DNA from: Oscarella lobularis
Lineage: Eukaryota > Porifera > Homoscleromorpha > Homosclerophorida > Oscarellidae
NCBI RefSeq assembly: GCF_947507565.1
Contig: NC_089175.1
Location: 6,995,733 to 7,059,732, forward strand
Direction of reading: 5' to 3'
DNA: 64,000 nt
The notes beneath the pieces are model-generated. The model had not been told where the DNA came from, ran no database searches, and worked only from the letters and a program-made list of their open reading frames with translations. Below are positions 46,701 through 57,300 of the stretch, piece by piece. Every line of letters starts with the position of its first letter. The stretch's first letter is position 1. A program made the translations under genes and the position numbers.

Positions 46701-49553
46701 GATCTTACTTGGGCATTGACTAATTGTTGATAGACGCCTCCTAAATTGATGAGCTGCGCATGTGTGCCGTGTTCTGCGACGCGACCATGTTCGATTGCGA
46801 TGATGAGATCAGCGTTTTGTACTGTAGTCAATCGATGAGCGACAATGATTGTTGTTCGTCCAGCTCTCGCCTAAATATGTACATTATTTATTTAATTATT
46901 GATTATTTCTTTGTGACTTTGTCTAATGCTTCTTGGACTATATGTTCGTTGTGGGAATCGAGAGCTGATGTTGCTTCGTCTAATAAGAGAATTTTTGGAT
47001 CGCGGATTACTGCTCTTGCTATTGCGATGCGTTGTTTCTCGCCACCAGACAACTGGGTCCCCCTTTCGCCCACGAGAGTATGATAACCCTATAAGGAAAA
47101 AAGATTAATAAGAAGAACCACGTGCTTTTTTCTCTCTCTTGCTTTAGGCAGTTTCGTTATGAATGAGTGCGCATTTGCGAGTTTCGCCGCTCGCACCACT
47201 TCCGTCTTTGTCGCGTCCTCTTTCCCATACATAATATTCTCTTCGATCGTGACGTCAAAGAGGATGGGCTCCTGACTGACCACGCCTATCTGACGTCGTA
47301 GCCATTGGATATTTAATTTTCGGATGTCGTGGCCATCCAATTTGACCTAGAGAAGAAAACGTGATCATAATATTAGAGAGTAAAGAATATTCTTTATATA
47401 CTCTTCCTGCCGTTGGATCATAGAATCTTTGTAGGAGTTGTATCAGCGTGCTTTTGCCGCATCCACTTGCGCCCACGAGCGCTATCGTTTCCCCGCTATT
47501 TACACTGAACGTGATGCTGTTTAATATCTGTAACAACGAATTAAATATGTGTTAAACATTATTGATTATTATTTACCTTGATGCCCGGTCTCGAAGGATA
47601 GGAGAAGTCGACGTCTATAAATTCAATGAGACCTTGAACGCTTCGTAGCCGCATTCCCGTTTCATCAGAAGAATCAATTTTCGGTTTCTGTGCAAAGCGA
47701 TTTATTGATGAGAACGTGGTCATGAGAACGCGTACGTGATTCAGTATGGCAAAAAGACCGGCTGCTGCTCCAGTAGCAGTAGCAAACCTAAAGAAAATAT
47801 ATAAGTCTATTAATTAATTAAATTCTATGTGATTCTTTACTTGAAAAAATTCGGAGCAGCATAACCCAGCATAAACGTTCCAATCAAGAGAGCATAGAAA
47901 GTCTGTAGAACACAAAAACGTATGTAGATAAATGCTACATATTTATTTCTCACCGTGAGAACATTTCCTGGCGTCATTTCTTCTCTCTCAATGAGTTTCG
48001 ACCCATACCTATATAAAGAGTGGTTTGCGTATGTATGCATGCATGAAGTCTAGATCTATTACAAACCAAAATGCCAATGCAAACATGCTGAATAATACAA
48101 AATATACACAGCCAACTGCCACGCCCGATGACACGCCCTTCTTCCTTCCCAAACGACGTGCATCATCCAAACAAGCTTCATATCTAAAAGAAATAATTAA
48201 TTATTTTTATTAATTAATTAGGGATACATGCTTTGTAGCTGCTTTGTTTTGGCCTCCAAATGCAGTCACTGTTCGAATTGCGGCCAGAACTTCTTCAGCT
48301 ATGACTCCGGCTCTTCCGTAGGCCGTTTGAACTTGAGTCGAAAACCTCGCCACCATCTAAGAAAATACATAAATAAATACGGATTAAAATGATGAGTGTT
48401 TCTCTTTTCACCTTGGATATGAATGCCAGACTTATGATGAGTAAAGGAACAAGAGATAGGACTACGAGAGTCATTTCCCAGCTTTTCCAAAACGCTATTC
48501 CGAGACCGGCAACAAAGGAGGCAAGCCCTTGAATGAACACGCCCACTTTGTCACCAATCCCCTCATGAACTTTTTCAATACCACTAATAGAATAATCATT
48601 AGGAAGAATTATTTATTTATGATGGCTTACTCGACCAATTGACTCGTTATTTCCGCATGATTATGCAAATCAAACCAGCCAACTTCCTGTGCCAAAATGG
48701 CTTTAAAAACAGCCTTTTTCATTCGAGTAATTTGCCTCTGCGAAGCCATAACCCAAAGAGAAATTTGAAAGAAGGCAAAGACAAGCGTAATCGCTCCAAT
48801 AATAGCGAAATAAATCGCCCTCTTTGCCATCTCCGATTCAAAGGGAAGACAATCAGGTTTACGCATTGATCCATTACAAAACATGACACGTGACCGACTA
48901 CTATCCAAGGCGTTGGGACCTTGGATGAGATCGAACGTCGCGTCGGGTATGGTGACGTTGTTGCCTTGGAAATGATTGATAAACGTGTCGATGAGCTGTC
49001 CGAGATTGATGCAGACGAGCGGCCAGCCGAGACCGTGAATAATAGCGGAAACGCTTCCGAGAAGAATAAATATGACGTCAATCCCATCAGCGAATTGATA
49101 CTAGAAAAATAAATAATTATTAGGAGAAGTAAGTTTAAAAAAATACAAATATAAATAACCACAGTATATAAATATATAATCTAATTAGGTAGGTAAGTGG
49201 TTTTCCTTGCGGTGAGACTTCGTGATGCGTAAGGGACTTCTTTCCCCCCTCTCTCAATATGTGAGACCTCCTTGTTACAATCTTACCAAAGTGTGATAAG
49301 AGACTGGCTTTAGTTTCGGTTCCACGCGACTCGAACTACGAGAAATCATACGTTACCTTATAAAAACATCGTAGGGCTTCCCTTTTTCTTCTTCGTACCT
49401 GTCTGATACTTTGCTGGAGCGATGTGTTGTCGTTTTCCTTCGTTTCGCTTCCCCGTTGGGGACCCCGTTCGACGTCGACGTCGTTTTCGCGCGCCACGAC
49501 GCTTTGTGGACGTCGTATTGGCGTTGGCTTCGGTCTGCGGCGCTCATTTCCAT
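43756..49553 (-). CDS. Full-length ABCB-type (P-glycoprotein/MDR) exporter
   Basis: Twenty-three minus-strand exons: 49553-49410 (end uncertain), 49100-48631, 48583-48412, 48356-48232, 48183-48067, 48008-47954, 47902-47841, 47787-47736, 47687-47577, 47527-47402, 47346-47143, 47088-46918, 46870-46709, 46590-46096, 46044-45943, 45892-45815, 45756-45673, 45620-45316, 45259-45119, 44939-44588, 44532-44308, 44250-44104, 44046-43756; about 1,396 residues. Layout is TMD1-NBD1-linker-TMD2-NBD2. Both NBDs are intact: Walker [10 protein letters not shown] (twice); signatures LSGGEKQR and LSGGQRQR; Walker [13 protein letters not shown] (twice); H-loops VAHRLTT and IAHRLST. TMD landmarks: [23 protein letters not shown]. 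It should export hydrophobic compounds across the plasma membrane. Three introns need GC donors (44103, 47142, 48231). The exon 1 junction is uncertain: the stronger donor after GACAG breaks phase, while a weaker GTATCA (used here) keeps it. Confidence 0.9.
44985..45145 (-). repeat. Intron-internal duplication carrying an exon tail and its donor
   Basis: Within the ABCB intron between 45119 and 44939, the last ~20 bases of the upstream exon (CTACTTCGACGTTTTCAC) plus its GTAAGTAT donor reappear about 100 bases downstream, around 45035-45015, with two changes. The surrounding AT-rich intron sequence is duplicated too. The second donor is a decoy that could lengthen the exon. Confidence 0.65.
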
Positions 49554-49599
49554 CTCTTTAGGCGCCCGCAAACCCGGAAGAGGCGAATAGGCGTGGTCT

Positions 49600-49910
49600 C
49601 GTCGAACAACGGCTTTCTACGAGCGAAATCGATCGCTGAGCGTCTCGTTCGACTCTTCGATGACCGAACGAGTGGCTCGATGTAGCGAAACGTCGCGACG
49701 AAGCGCCGTGGGGGAGATAGCGCGAGCTGAGATGATAAACAACGACGTTATACCGGTAAGGGGACCCACCGAGTCGACGCGAGTGCGTTCGACCAGAAAC
49801 GTACCTCAATAAATTAAAGGGTGAGGTTTCTTGCGGGCTTCCGCGGCTTCTCCCAGGAGGAAAGAAAACGCAACTGGCCTCAGGAGATGAAAGCGATCAC
49901 GTGATTGACT
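49600..49910 (-). repeat. ROCO/ABCB boundary repeat, copy E (ABCB promoter region)
   Basis: Inverted copy of the + units, lying directly upstream of the intact ABCB coding start. Reading on the minus strand: ATCACGTGATCGCTTTC at about 49903-49887, then the CCTCCTGGGAGAAGCCGCGG block, TTTAATTTATTGAG followed by GTACGT (about 49800), and the GTCGAACGAGACG segment. Its position makes it the likely promoter and noncoding first exon of the transporter. Confidence 0.65.
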
Positions 49911-49954
49911 AAATCAATAACCTACACATGTATGTTTCAGCATACCACGGTACT

Positions 49955-50095
49955 GTAAAGGCGAACGACCAGAAACCAGAAACGAACCTCAATAAATAAA
50001 GGGTGATTTTTCTTGCGGGCTTCCGCTGCTTAATTCTCCCCCAGGAGGTAAGAAAACGCAGCTGGCATCATGAGATAAAAGCGATCACGTGATTA
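49955..50095 (-). repeat. ROCO/ABCB boundary repeat, copy F (partial)
   Basis: A second, shorter unit immediately behind copy E. It has ATCACGTGATCGCTTTTATC at its upstream end and TTTATTTATTGAG near 49995, then stops. Tandem copies E and F suggest local slippage or unequal exchange. Confidence 0.6.
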
Positions 50096-50502
50096 CTACA
50101 ATCATGTATGTTGAGCGTACAGGCGCAAAACTATTCCAAAAATTGAAAAGACTATACAAACCGAGAAAAGAATCAAAACTGGGTATTGCTGTAAGACAAA
50201 ATCTGAAAACTAATGTACCGTTCCAAAGAAAACGTGTAGCCAATTGCAAAAAAATACAAAAAAACAAAAATCGTGTAAACCAAGGATAACTAAAAGTAAA
50301 ATAAAAGAACTAGAAAGCCGAAGTAAAAGGAGATCTCAGATAAAAAATGAAAAAGAAAATAGCGACTCTAGCCATGTAAAACGGCTTAGGCCGTAGAAAA
50401 GTGATGGAAACACCGCGTCTTCACTTGCAAATACAGGACAGAGATGAGAAACAGGCTTACAGCGCATGAAATGTGTTCACGCGCTAGAGCACCTATTGTA
50501 CA
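50096..50502. other. 3' flank of ROCO-4
   Basis: AT-rich sequence matching the 3' flank of ROCO-5 (54030-54390) and, inverted, of ROCO-1 (20380-20800). No gene seen. Confidence 0.5.
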
Positions 50503-53252
50503 TTACGTTTCACATTTATCTACGACAAACTTTGTGAAGATCTTTTCCGCTACCATTCGAAATCCCGCTCGAATAAGAGATTCGCACAAAGCTGCTACGG
50601 TAGCTTCAGAGCCGTGTTTTTGAAGCCAAGCGTCGAGCATACATTGAGCTTGATCTCGCACATCTCTTGGGTATTTTCCCTCAAATCGCACAACGTCGCT
50701 GTAGCGAAACTTCAGTTCATATGCAACATCTTTCCATCGATAACCGATTTCGTTTGCGAGACAATTAATTTGAGAGACAAACCGAGAAAGATCCATTGAT
50801 TGATTAATTAAAATAGAACCCCTAGCTTGTAGTTGTCCAAACCAAAAGTTGATTTGAAGAAAATCTTCACGATTCGGAGTCACAAGTTCATTAAACGGAT
50901 TGAAGAGATAGGTATCGTTTGGAGAATATTCTTCCTCGCCACTATAAATCACAGGAAGATCACTGAGATCAATACCCAACTCCTTGCCAATGTGGCTGGT
51001 TTCTCTTATTTGACAGCATATGTTGTATTCGAAGCCTCGCATGCCCTGCTGACAAACAAATTTCATTTGCCGCCGAAGCTCGTTTTTTATCGAGACCAAG
51101 AACTTGCAGCCAATCTTATATTGGTCCTCTTCATTGATAAAGCGAATTGTTAGAGCTATCCATTTGCCTCGGCTTTGATACAACAATTCAACTTCAACTG
51201 CCAATTAAAAGAGGAAAACAAATCATTGCAAAGAATTCTAAGACAATAAACTGCGTACCTAGCACTGACGATTCCTCATCTTTCACGAAAAAGATACACT
51301 GATGACGAGAAAGTCGCGGTTTTATCGGATACAATTTTAGAAAACGGGTTACAAGACGGAAGTAGATACATTCCGGAACAAACTTCAGCTTCGTAGGAAT
51401 GACAATAAGAAGAGCAGGGAATAAAGACGAGTAAGTGTGCTGCTCCCAGCGAGTTGGCGAGAAAAGAAGCAACTGTCTTAGCATTGACGGAACATAAAAT
51501 TCATTTGCAGACAATTCAGCCAGGGGTGCGATGACGTCAAGAAGTTTCAAAAGCCGAACGATCAGTTCATTTTCATTTTCAATTTCGTCCAGGCTGTTGA
51601 CCTCTGAAGAGCCGGCCTCATCGCTAACTGAGTTCGCTGCTTGTCTCATTTGCTTGAGGCGATACTTCATTAGTCCGATAGACATTATTCCTGTTTTTTT
51701 GAGCCTATTCCACTGCCGTTCCAGGATTGGACCTGGCTTAGCAGCCGTCACAAACGCCGAAAGAGCTTTGATTACCCAAGTAGGACTCGTGAAAACAAAG
51801 TCTTTCAAGCTGTCTACTTCCGGGTAGAAGAGTATTGTTCCAACATTGGCAAGAAACTTTAGCGCCGCCAGGATTTCGTCGCGATTCGATATAGCACAGA
51901 TGCTCGGCTTCTGGGCGATCTCTGCTATTTCGTCCACTCTAGCAACAACTGTTTTCATGCTTTTCTGCCAGCGGAAAAGAAGACGTTCGAGGTACACCCA
52001 AAATAAAGGCTGTTTTTGAATTCTCCTGCAATACGTCGACGCCATGCGGTCCACTCTGCGTCGAATCTCCTCAACACCTCTGCAAGGAGAACCTGACCCA
52101 GATACGGAATTGTCTATTAGGAAAATTCGCTCAATGAAATGAATCATCTGGCAAAAGTCTTCATCGTCTTTCCTATCTTCGCCTCTTTTTGGAACGACGA
52201 TGTGCTGGACAAAATCGCTGTCACTAAGAAGTTCTTCCAAACGCTGTCCTTGCCGGCTTAACCATTTACTTACAGCGGCTGAATCAGGAAACCTTTGCTT
52301 GTCGTTCTCCACGACGTCTCGGTGTGAACCAACAGCAAATACTGGTGGAGGCTCCACCTCCTCGTCCTCGCCCAGCCAATAATCGCCTCGCACCGTTTCC
52401 TCGTGACACGCTGCGATTGATCCAAACCAGTACAGTGGAAAGTCTTCATTCCTTCGTATCCAGCCCAAATCGCTCGAAAGGTTAATTACCTGACCATCAG
52501 GTGAGCGATAAAATGACTCAGCCTCATCCGATAGAGACTTAGAGATGTCCATTACAACCATATATATAGTTAAATCAAAAGTGCTACTGTTCGGCATGAG
52601 AGCAGAATGAGTGGCGGGATAAACTTCTTGTCCGCCTAAATCCCATAAATCGCGAACGCTTATCGTTCGTTCGCGGAGATCGCTTTCACTCAGTTTGTCT
52701 GCTAGGAAATCGGTCACCAATGCCTGTTGATTATGAGTGAGCGTTTTTGCCTCTATGCACACCACTTCCGCTCGACGTTCCGATTTCGTTTTGACCCGAG
52801 AAGCGCGATGATGGGCTTTTAGAGCTTCCTTCAGTTGGGAAAGAGGCTTTTTGACTTCGGCAGAAGAAATCGGCTTAGAAGCGCTCGCGGTCAACGCCGT
52901 CTGCTGAAGATTACTACGATAGCAACCTTCTGCAATAAGGGGATCCAAGTACTCTTTGTTTTCGGTGGCTTTCCATCCGCTGGCCGCTGTGTGGGACATT
53001 GTGACAGCGGCACCTTCTGTGCTTGCTTTCTCCCTCTCAAACGGTCGGTTTAGAAGAGAGTCGACGAGGCACGACTTACCAGCTCCATCTTGTCCAACAA
53101 CTATTACACGAGATCGATTAATTGACACGAAGCCGCGCTGTAGAGCTTTGTCATAAATTTTTTGAAAATTGCTTGAAGAGTCTTCAATGCGAAGGCAATG
53201 ACGAAGATCGCCGGATATAATAGTGACGTAAGCGGTCACCGTCGAAACTTGT
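50503..53252 (-). pseudogene. ROCO-4: 5'-truncated Roc-COR-Death paralogue
   Basis: Two exons remain (53248-51259 and 51197-50503), with an intact frame through Roc (GQDGAGKS near 53095-53070, DLGGQEVYPATHSAL), COR (WVYLERLLFRW, FVFTSPTW) and a Death domain (LANEIGYRWKDVAYEL, QCMLDAWLQKHGSEATV). Homology to ROCO-5 begins abruptly at about 53250, just before the TVTAYVT segment. An in-frame TAA sits at 53254-53252, so no ATG precedes the P-loop. The Kelch and first unknown regions are missing. The first half is nearly identical to ROCO-5, which points to recent duplication or gene conversion. It is probably a pseudogene, but a new promoter and upstream exon cannot be excluded. Confidence 0.75.
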
Positions 53253-54396
53253 TAATTGTCTAATTCGAATTCAAAGCTATTTTTGCTGGTCAGTCGCTCC
53301 GGATTGATTTTTTTTGCAAACCACGACCACGTTTCTTACCTGTTCAATTAATCTTCATCATGACGTTCTAGAAGTCTCCTTCCCTTTTCTTTGTTCCTAT
53401 AGAAACCAAATTAGAAAAAATTTGGTACCATTCTTTTTTGCCTTTCCCATGCCTCCGTGGCCATTGCGCAATATGCACTTCTTAGCTACGAAAAAGAGTC
53501 AAGCACTAGATTGTATACGTAGCTCATTGATTCTATTCCAGTGACTCATTTTACCATTTTACGGAGTAACATCGTTCATATCTTGGATTTTATATAAGTG
53601 AAAAATGAAAATTCCTTCAATTTTCTTCCATCAAACGGTCTCCATTCACAGCCTAGACGTAATTGCCTGTTTTATAAAAGTAAATTATTTCTGTTGACGA
53701 TGTGATCATGCAGACAAGAGGCCAGCCGTGCTACGAGCAAAATCGATCGCCGAGCAGCTTCTTTTTGAAGGCTTCGGCGATGGAATAAGTGAATTGATGC
53801 AGCGAAATGTCGCTAAGCTGAGATGATAAAGACGGTGTAACGGTAAGGGGCACCGAGCCGACACGAGTGCGAACAACGATAGACTTACCTCAATAAATTA
53901 AAGCGTGGGGTTTCTTGCGGGCTTCCACGGCTTCTCCACGAGGAAAGAAAACGCAACCGGGAGATGAAAGCGATCACGTGATTACTCATTAACCTTCACG
54001 TGTTCTGTTTTGAGCGTACAGTAAGTGCACAAAAAATACTATTCCAAAAATTTAAAAAGCTATGCATACCTTTAAATTGAAATATAAAAAAGTTCACAAA
54101 GCAGTGCTGGGTTATTGTTGTAAAACAAAATCTAATGTACTGTTCCAAAGAAAACATATAGTCAAATGTAAAAAATAGGATGACTAAAAAGGCGTAAAAT
54201 GACTGTAAAAGCCGACGTAAAAGGTGATTTCAGATAAATAATGAAAATAAGAGTACACGAAAAGCGACTCTGGTACATTTAGATCGGCTACAACACTTTG
54301 AAAAGCAACCGAAACGCTACGTCTTCACTTGCAAATGTATGAGAGGGGTGAGAAACAGGCTTCCAGAACGTGAAATGCAAAACCACAACCTGCTAA
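53253..54396. repeat. Spacer between ROCO-4 and ROCO-5 with boundary repeat G
   Basis: 53540-53680 matches, inverted, the segment at 21165-21310 (contains ATCACAGCCTAGACG and the stretch after it). 53720-53990 is boundary repeat copy G (inverted; ATCACGTGAT at about 53975, CCTCAATAAATTAAAG at about 53890). 54030-54396 is the 3' flank shared with ROCO-4. The remainder at 53255-53530 is unrecognised. An ABCB copy would be expected after copy G but is absent, so one was probably deleted. Confidence 0.6.
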
Positions 54397-57300
54397 TTAC
54401 GTTACAGAGGATACACATTTATCTACAACAAATTTCGTGAACACCCTTTCTGCTTGATGTCGTAATTCCGCTTTTACTAGAGCTTGACACAGAACAGGTA
54501 TCGTAGCTTTAGAGCCATATTTCCTTTTCCAAGCGTCAAGCATACTTTGAGATTGACCTCGCAAATCTCTTGGATTTTCGTACTCGATGGAAACAACGTC
54601 GCTGTGACTAAATGGCTCAGGTTTCAGTCGATATGCAACCTCTTTCCATTTGAAACGAATTTCGTATGCGAGATCATTTATTTGACGAACAGACGGGCGA
54701 TCATGAACGATAGGTCTAAGTTGATGAGGAGCCTGCGAAGGTTCATGACAAATCATATCGACATAGACTGTATTAACAATTTTCCCTGTATCTATGGTTT
54801 CCTTATCAAACTCTTGCAGTTCAAACGGAATCTCAGCACCGGCTTCATTATTAAGACAAAGATGAAAATTTCGACTTTCTTTTTTAAAGTGGTCTTCTCC
54901 AATCAAACTTCGAAGCAGTCCTGTTTTAAAATCAAAACAGTTTGGTTCCTGTATCTTATAGCCGACGCCTTCGAATATGCAGATGCGAATTTTCTCTAGT
55001 ATGTCGACGTTAAAGCCAGCACTAAACAGCTTTCGGAATACCATGCCTTGTCGACGCAATTCCTCATCAATTTCTTCCGTCACGTCCCTGCACTGACACG
55101 ATACAGTTACGCAAACGCTCTCGCGCTTTGATTGACGAAGTCTAATTGGCGAATAGATGCGTACGGATAGGGAAAAGTAGCCCTCCTTCACCAGGCAAAT
55201 ACGACAAAATCCGCAGCAAGAAATCTCGACAAAATCCTCAGCTACTTTGATTTCTCTTTTGCTGTCAATAGTCGAGGAGTGACCAGGACAAAGGTCGGCA
55301 ATGACGCGATACTGTTCATGTAGATTTGTACCGCTTTGATACAAAACTCTGACTCGATACGGCTTATCAAGACAGATATGATGCTTTATGCGAATGGTGG
55401 ATCTTTCTCTGAGAGTCAAACCGTGAGGCAAAACTTCTGTAATGCTCATTACAGCAGACGAACCAGACGGCTCTTCAGGAAAATACGATGATAAGGTAAT
55501 TAGAGTTTCCTCAGCTAAGGCGTCTTTAGGTAAGGTCAATTGTACGTCTGACTCTTTAAGCCTGAGCTCTCCACCGCTATTCGGCAGGACTACCTCTTTA
55601 TGTGTGTCGCGCTTCACAAACGTGCGAACAACGCCAAAGATCTCTTCACAAATTGTCTTTAGTTCCTTTGAAGTGCTTAGGTGTGACGAAGTGATCTTCG
55701 GCGCCATCGTCATCGACCTACTTGCCGTCAAAGAGGATACACCTTTATCTAAAACAAATTTCGGGAAAACAGTTTCTGCTTGATTTCGTAAGCCCGCTTT
55801 TATTAGAGCTTCACACAGAACAGATATCGTAGCTTTAGAGCCGTATTTCCTAATCCAAGCGTCAAGCATACTCTGAGATTGACCTCGCAAATCTCTTGGA
55901 TTTTCGTACTCGATGCACCGAACGTCGCTGCGACTAAATGGCTCAGGCTTTAGTCCATATGCGACCAATTTCCATTGCAAGCGAATTTCGTAAGCGAGAT
56001 CATTAATTTGAGAATCAGACGGCAGATTATGAACGATAGGGCTCCGTTGATGAGGTACTTGCCCAAACCAAAAGTTGATTCGAAGAAAATCTTCACGATT
56101 CGCAGTCACACATTCATCAAACGGATTGAAGAGATGGCTATCGTTTGGAGAATATTCTTCTTCCTCGCCACTATAAATCACAGGAAGATTACTGATATCA
56201 ATACCCAACTCCTTGCCAATGTGGCTGGTTTCTCTTATTTGACAGCATATGTTGTATTTGAAGCCTCGCATGCCCTGCTGACAAATAGATTTCATTTGCC
56301 GCCGAAGCTCGTATTTGATCGAGACCAAGAACTTGCACCCAATCTTATATTGGTCTTCTTCATTGATAAAGCGAATTGTTAGAGCTATCCATTTGCCTCG
56401 GCTTTGATACAACAATTCAACTTCAACTGCCAAGAGAGGAACACGAATCATTGCATAGAATTCTAAGACAATAAACTGCGTACCTAGCACTGACGATTCC
56501 TCATCTTTCACGAAAAAGATACACTGATGACGAGAAAGTCGCGGTTTTTTCGGATACAATTTTAGAAAACGGGTTACAAGACGGAAGTAGATACACTCCG
56601 GAACAAACTTCAGCTTCGTAGGAATGACAATAAGAGGAGCCGGGAATAAAGACGAGTAAGTGTGCTGCTCCCAGCAAGTTGGCGAGAAAAGAAGCAACTT
56701 TCTTAGCATCGACGGAACATAAAATTCATTTGTGGGCGATTCCGAGAGGGGTGCGATGACGTCAAGAATTTCCAAAAGCCGAACAATCAGTCTATCTTCA
56801 TTATCAATTCTGTCCGGGTTTCTGTCCTCTGAGAAGCCAGCCACATCGCTAACTGTGTTAGCTCCTTGCCTCATTTGCTTGAGGCGATACTTCATTAGTT
56901 CGAAAGACATTATTCCTGTTTTTTTGAGCGTACTCCACTCCGGTTCCAAAAGTGGACCCGGCTTAGCAGCCGTCACAAACGCCGAAAGAGCTTTGATTAC
57001 CCAAGTAGGACTAGTGAAAACAAAGTCTTTCAAGCCCTCTACTTCCGGGTAGTAGAGTATTGCTCCAACATTGGCAAGAAACTTTAGCGCCGCGAGGATT
57101 TCGTCGCGACTTGATATAGCACAGATGTTAGGCTTCTGGGCGATCTCTGCTATTTCGTCCACTCTAGCAACAACCGTTTTCATGCTTTTCTGCCAGTGGA
57201 AAAGCAGACGTTCAAGGTACACCCAAAATAGGGGCTGTTTTTGTATTCGCCTGCAGTACGCCGACACCATGCGGTCTACTCTGAGTCGAACTTCCTCAAC

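Noticed and set aside
48719-49162. Long minus-strand frame of 147 codons over ABCB exon 2
   Set aside because: It is the wrong frame. The transporter frame ([21 protein letters not shown]) matches ABCB TM1 and joins later exons in phase.
53314-53544. 76-codon + frame between ROCO-4 and ROCO-5
   Set aside because: Low-complexity composition within a spacer of repeats; no support.
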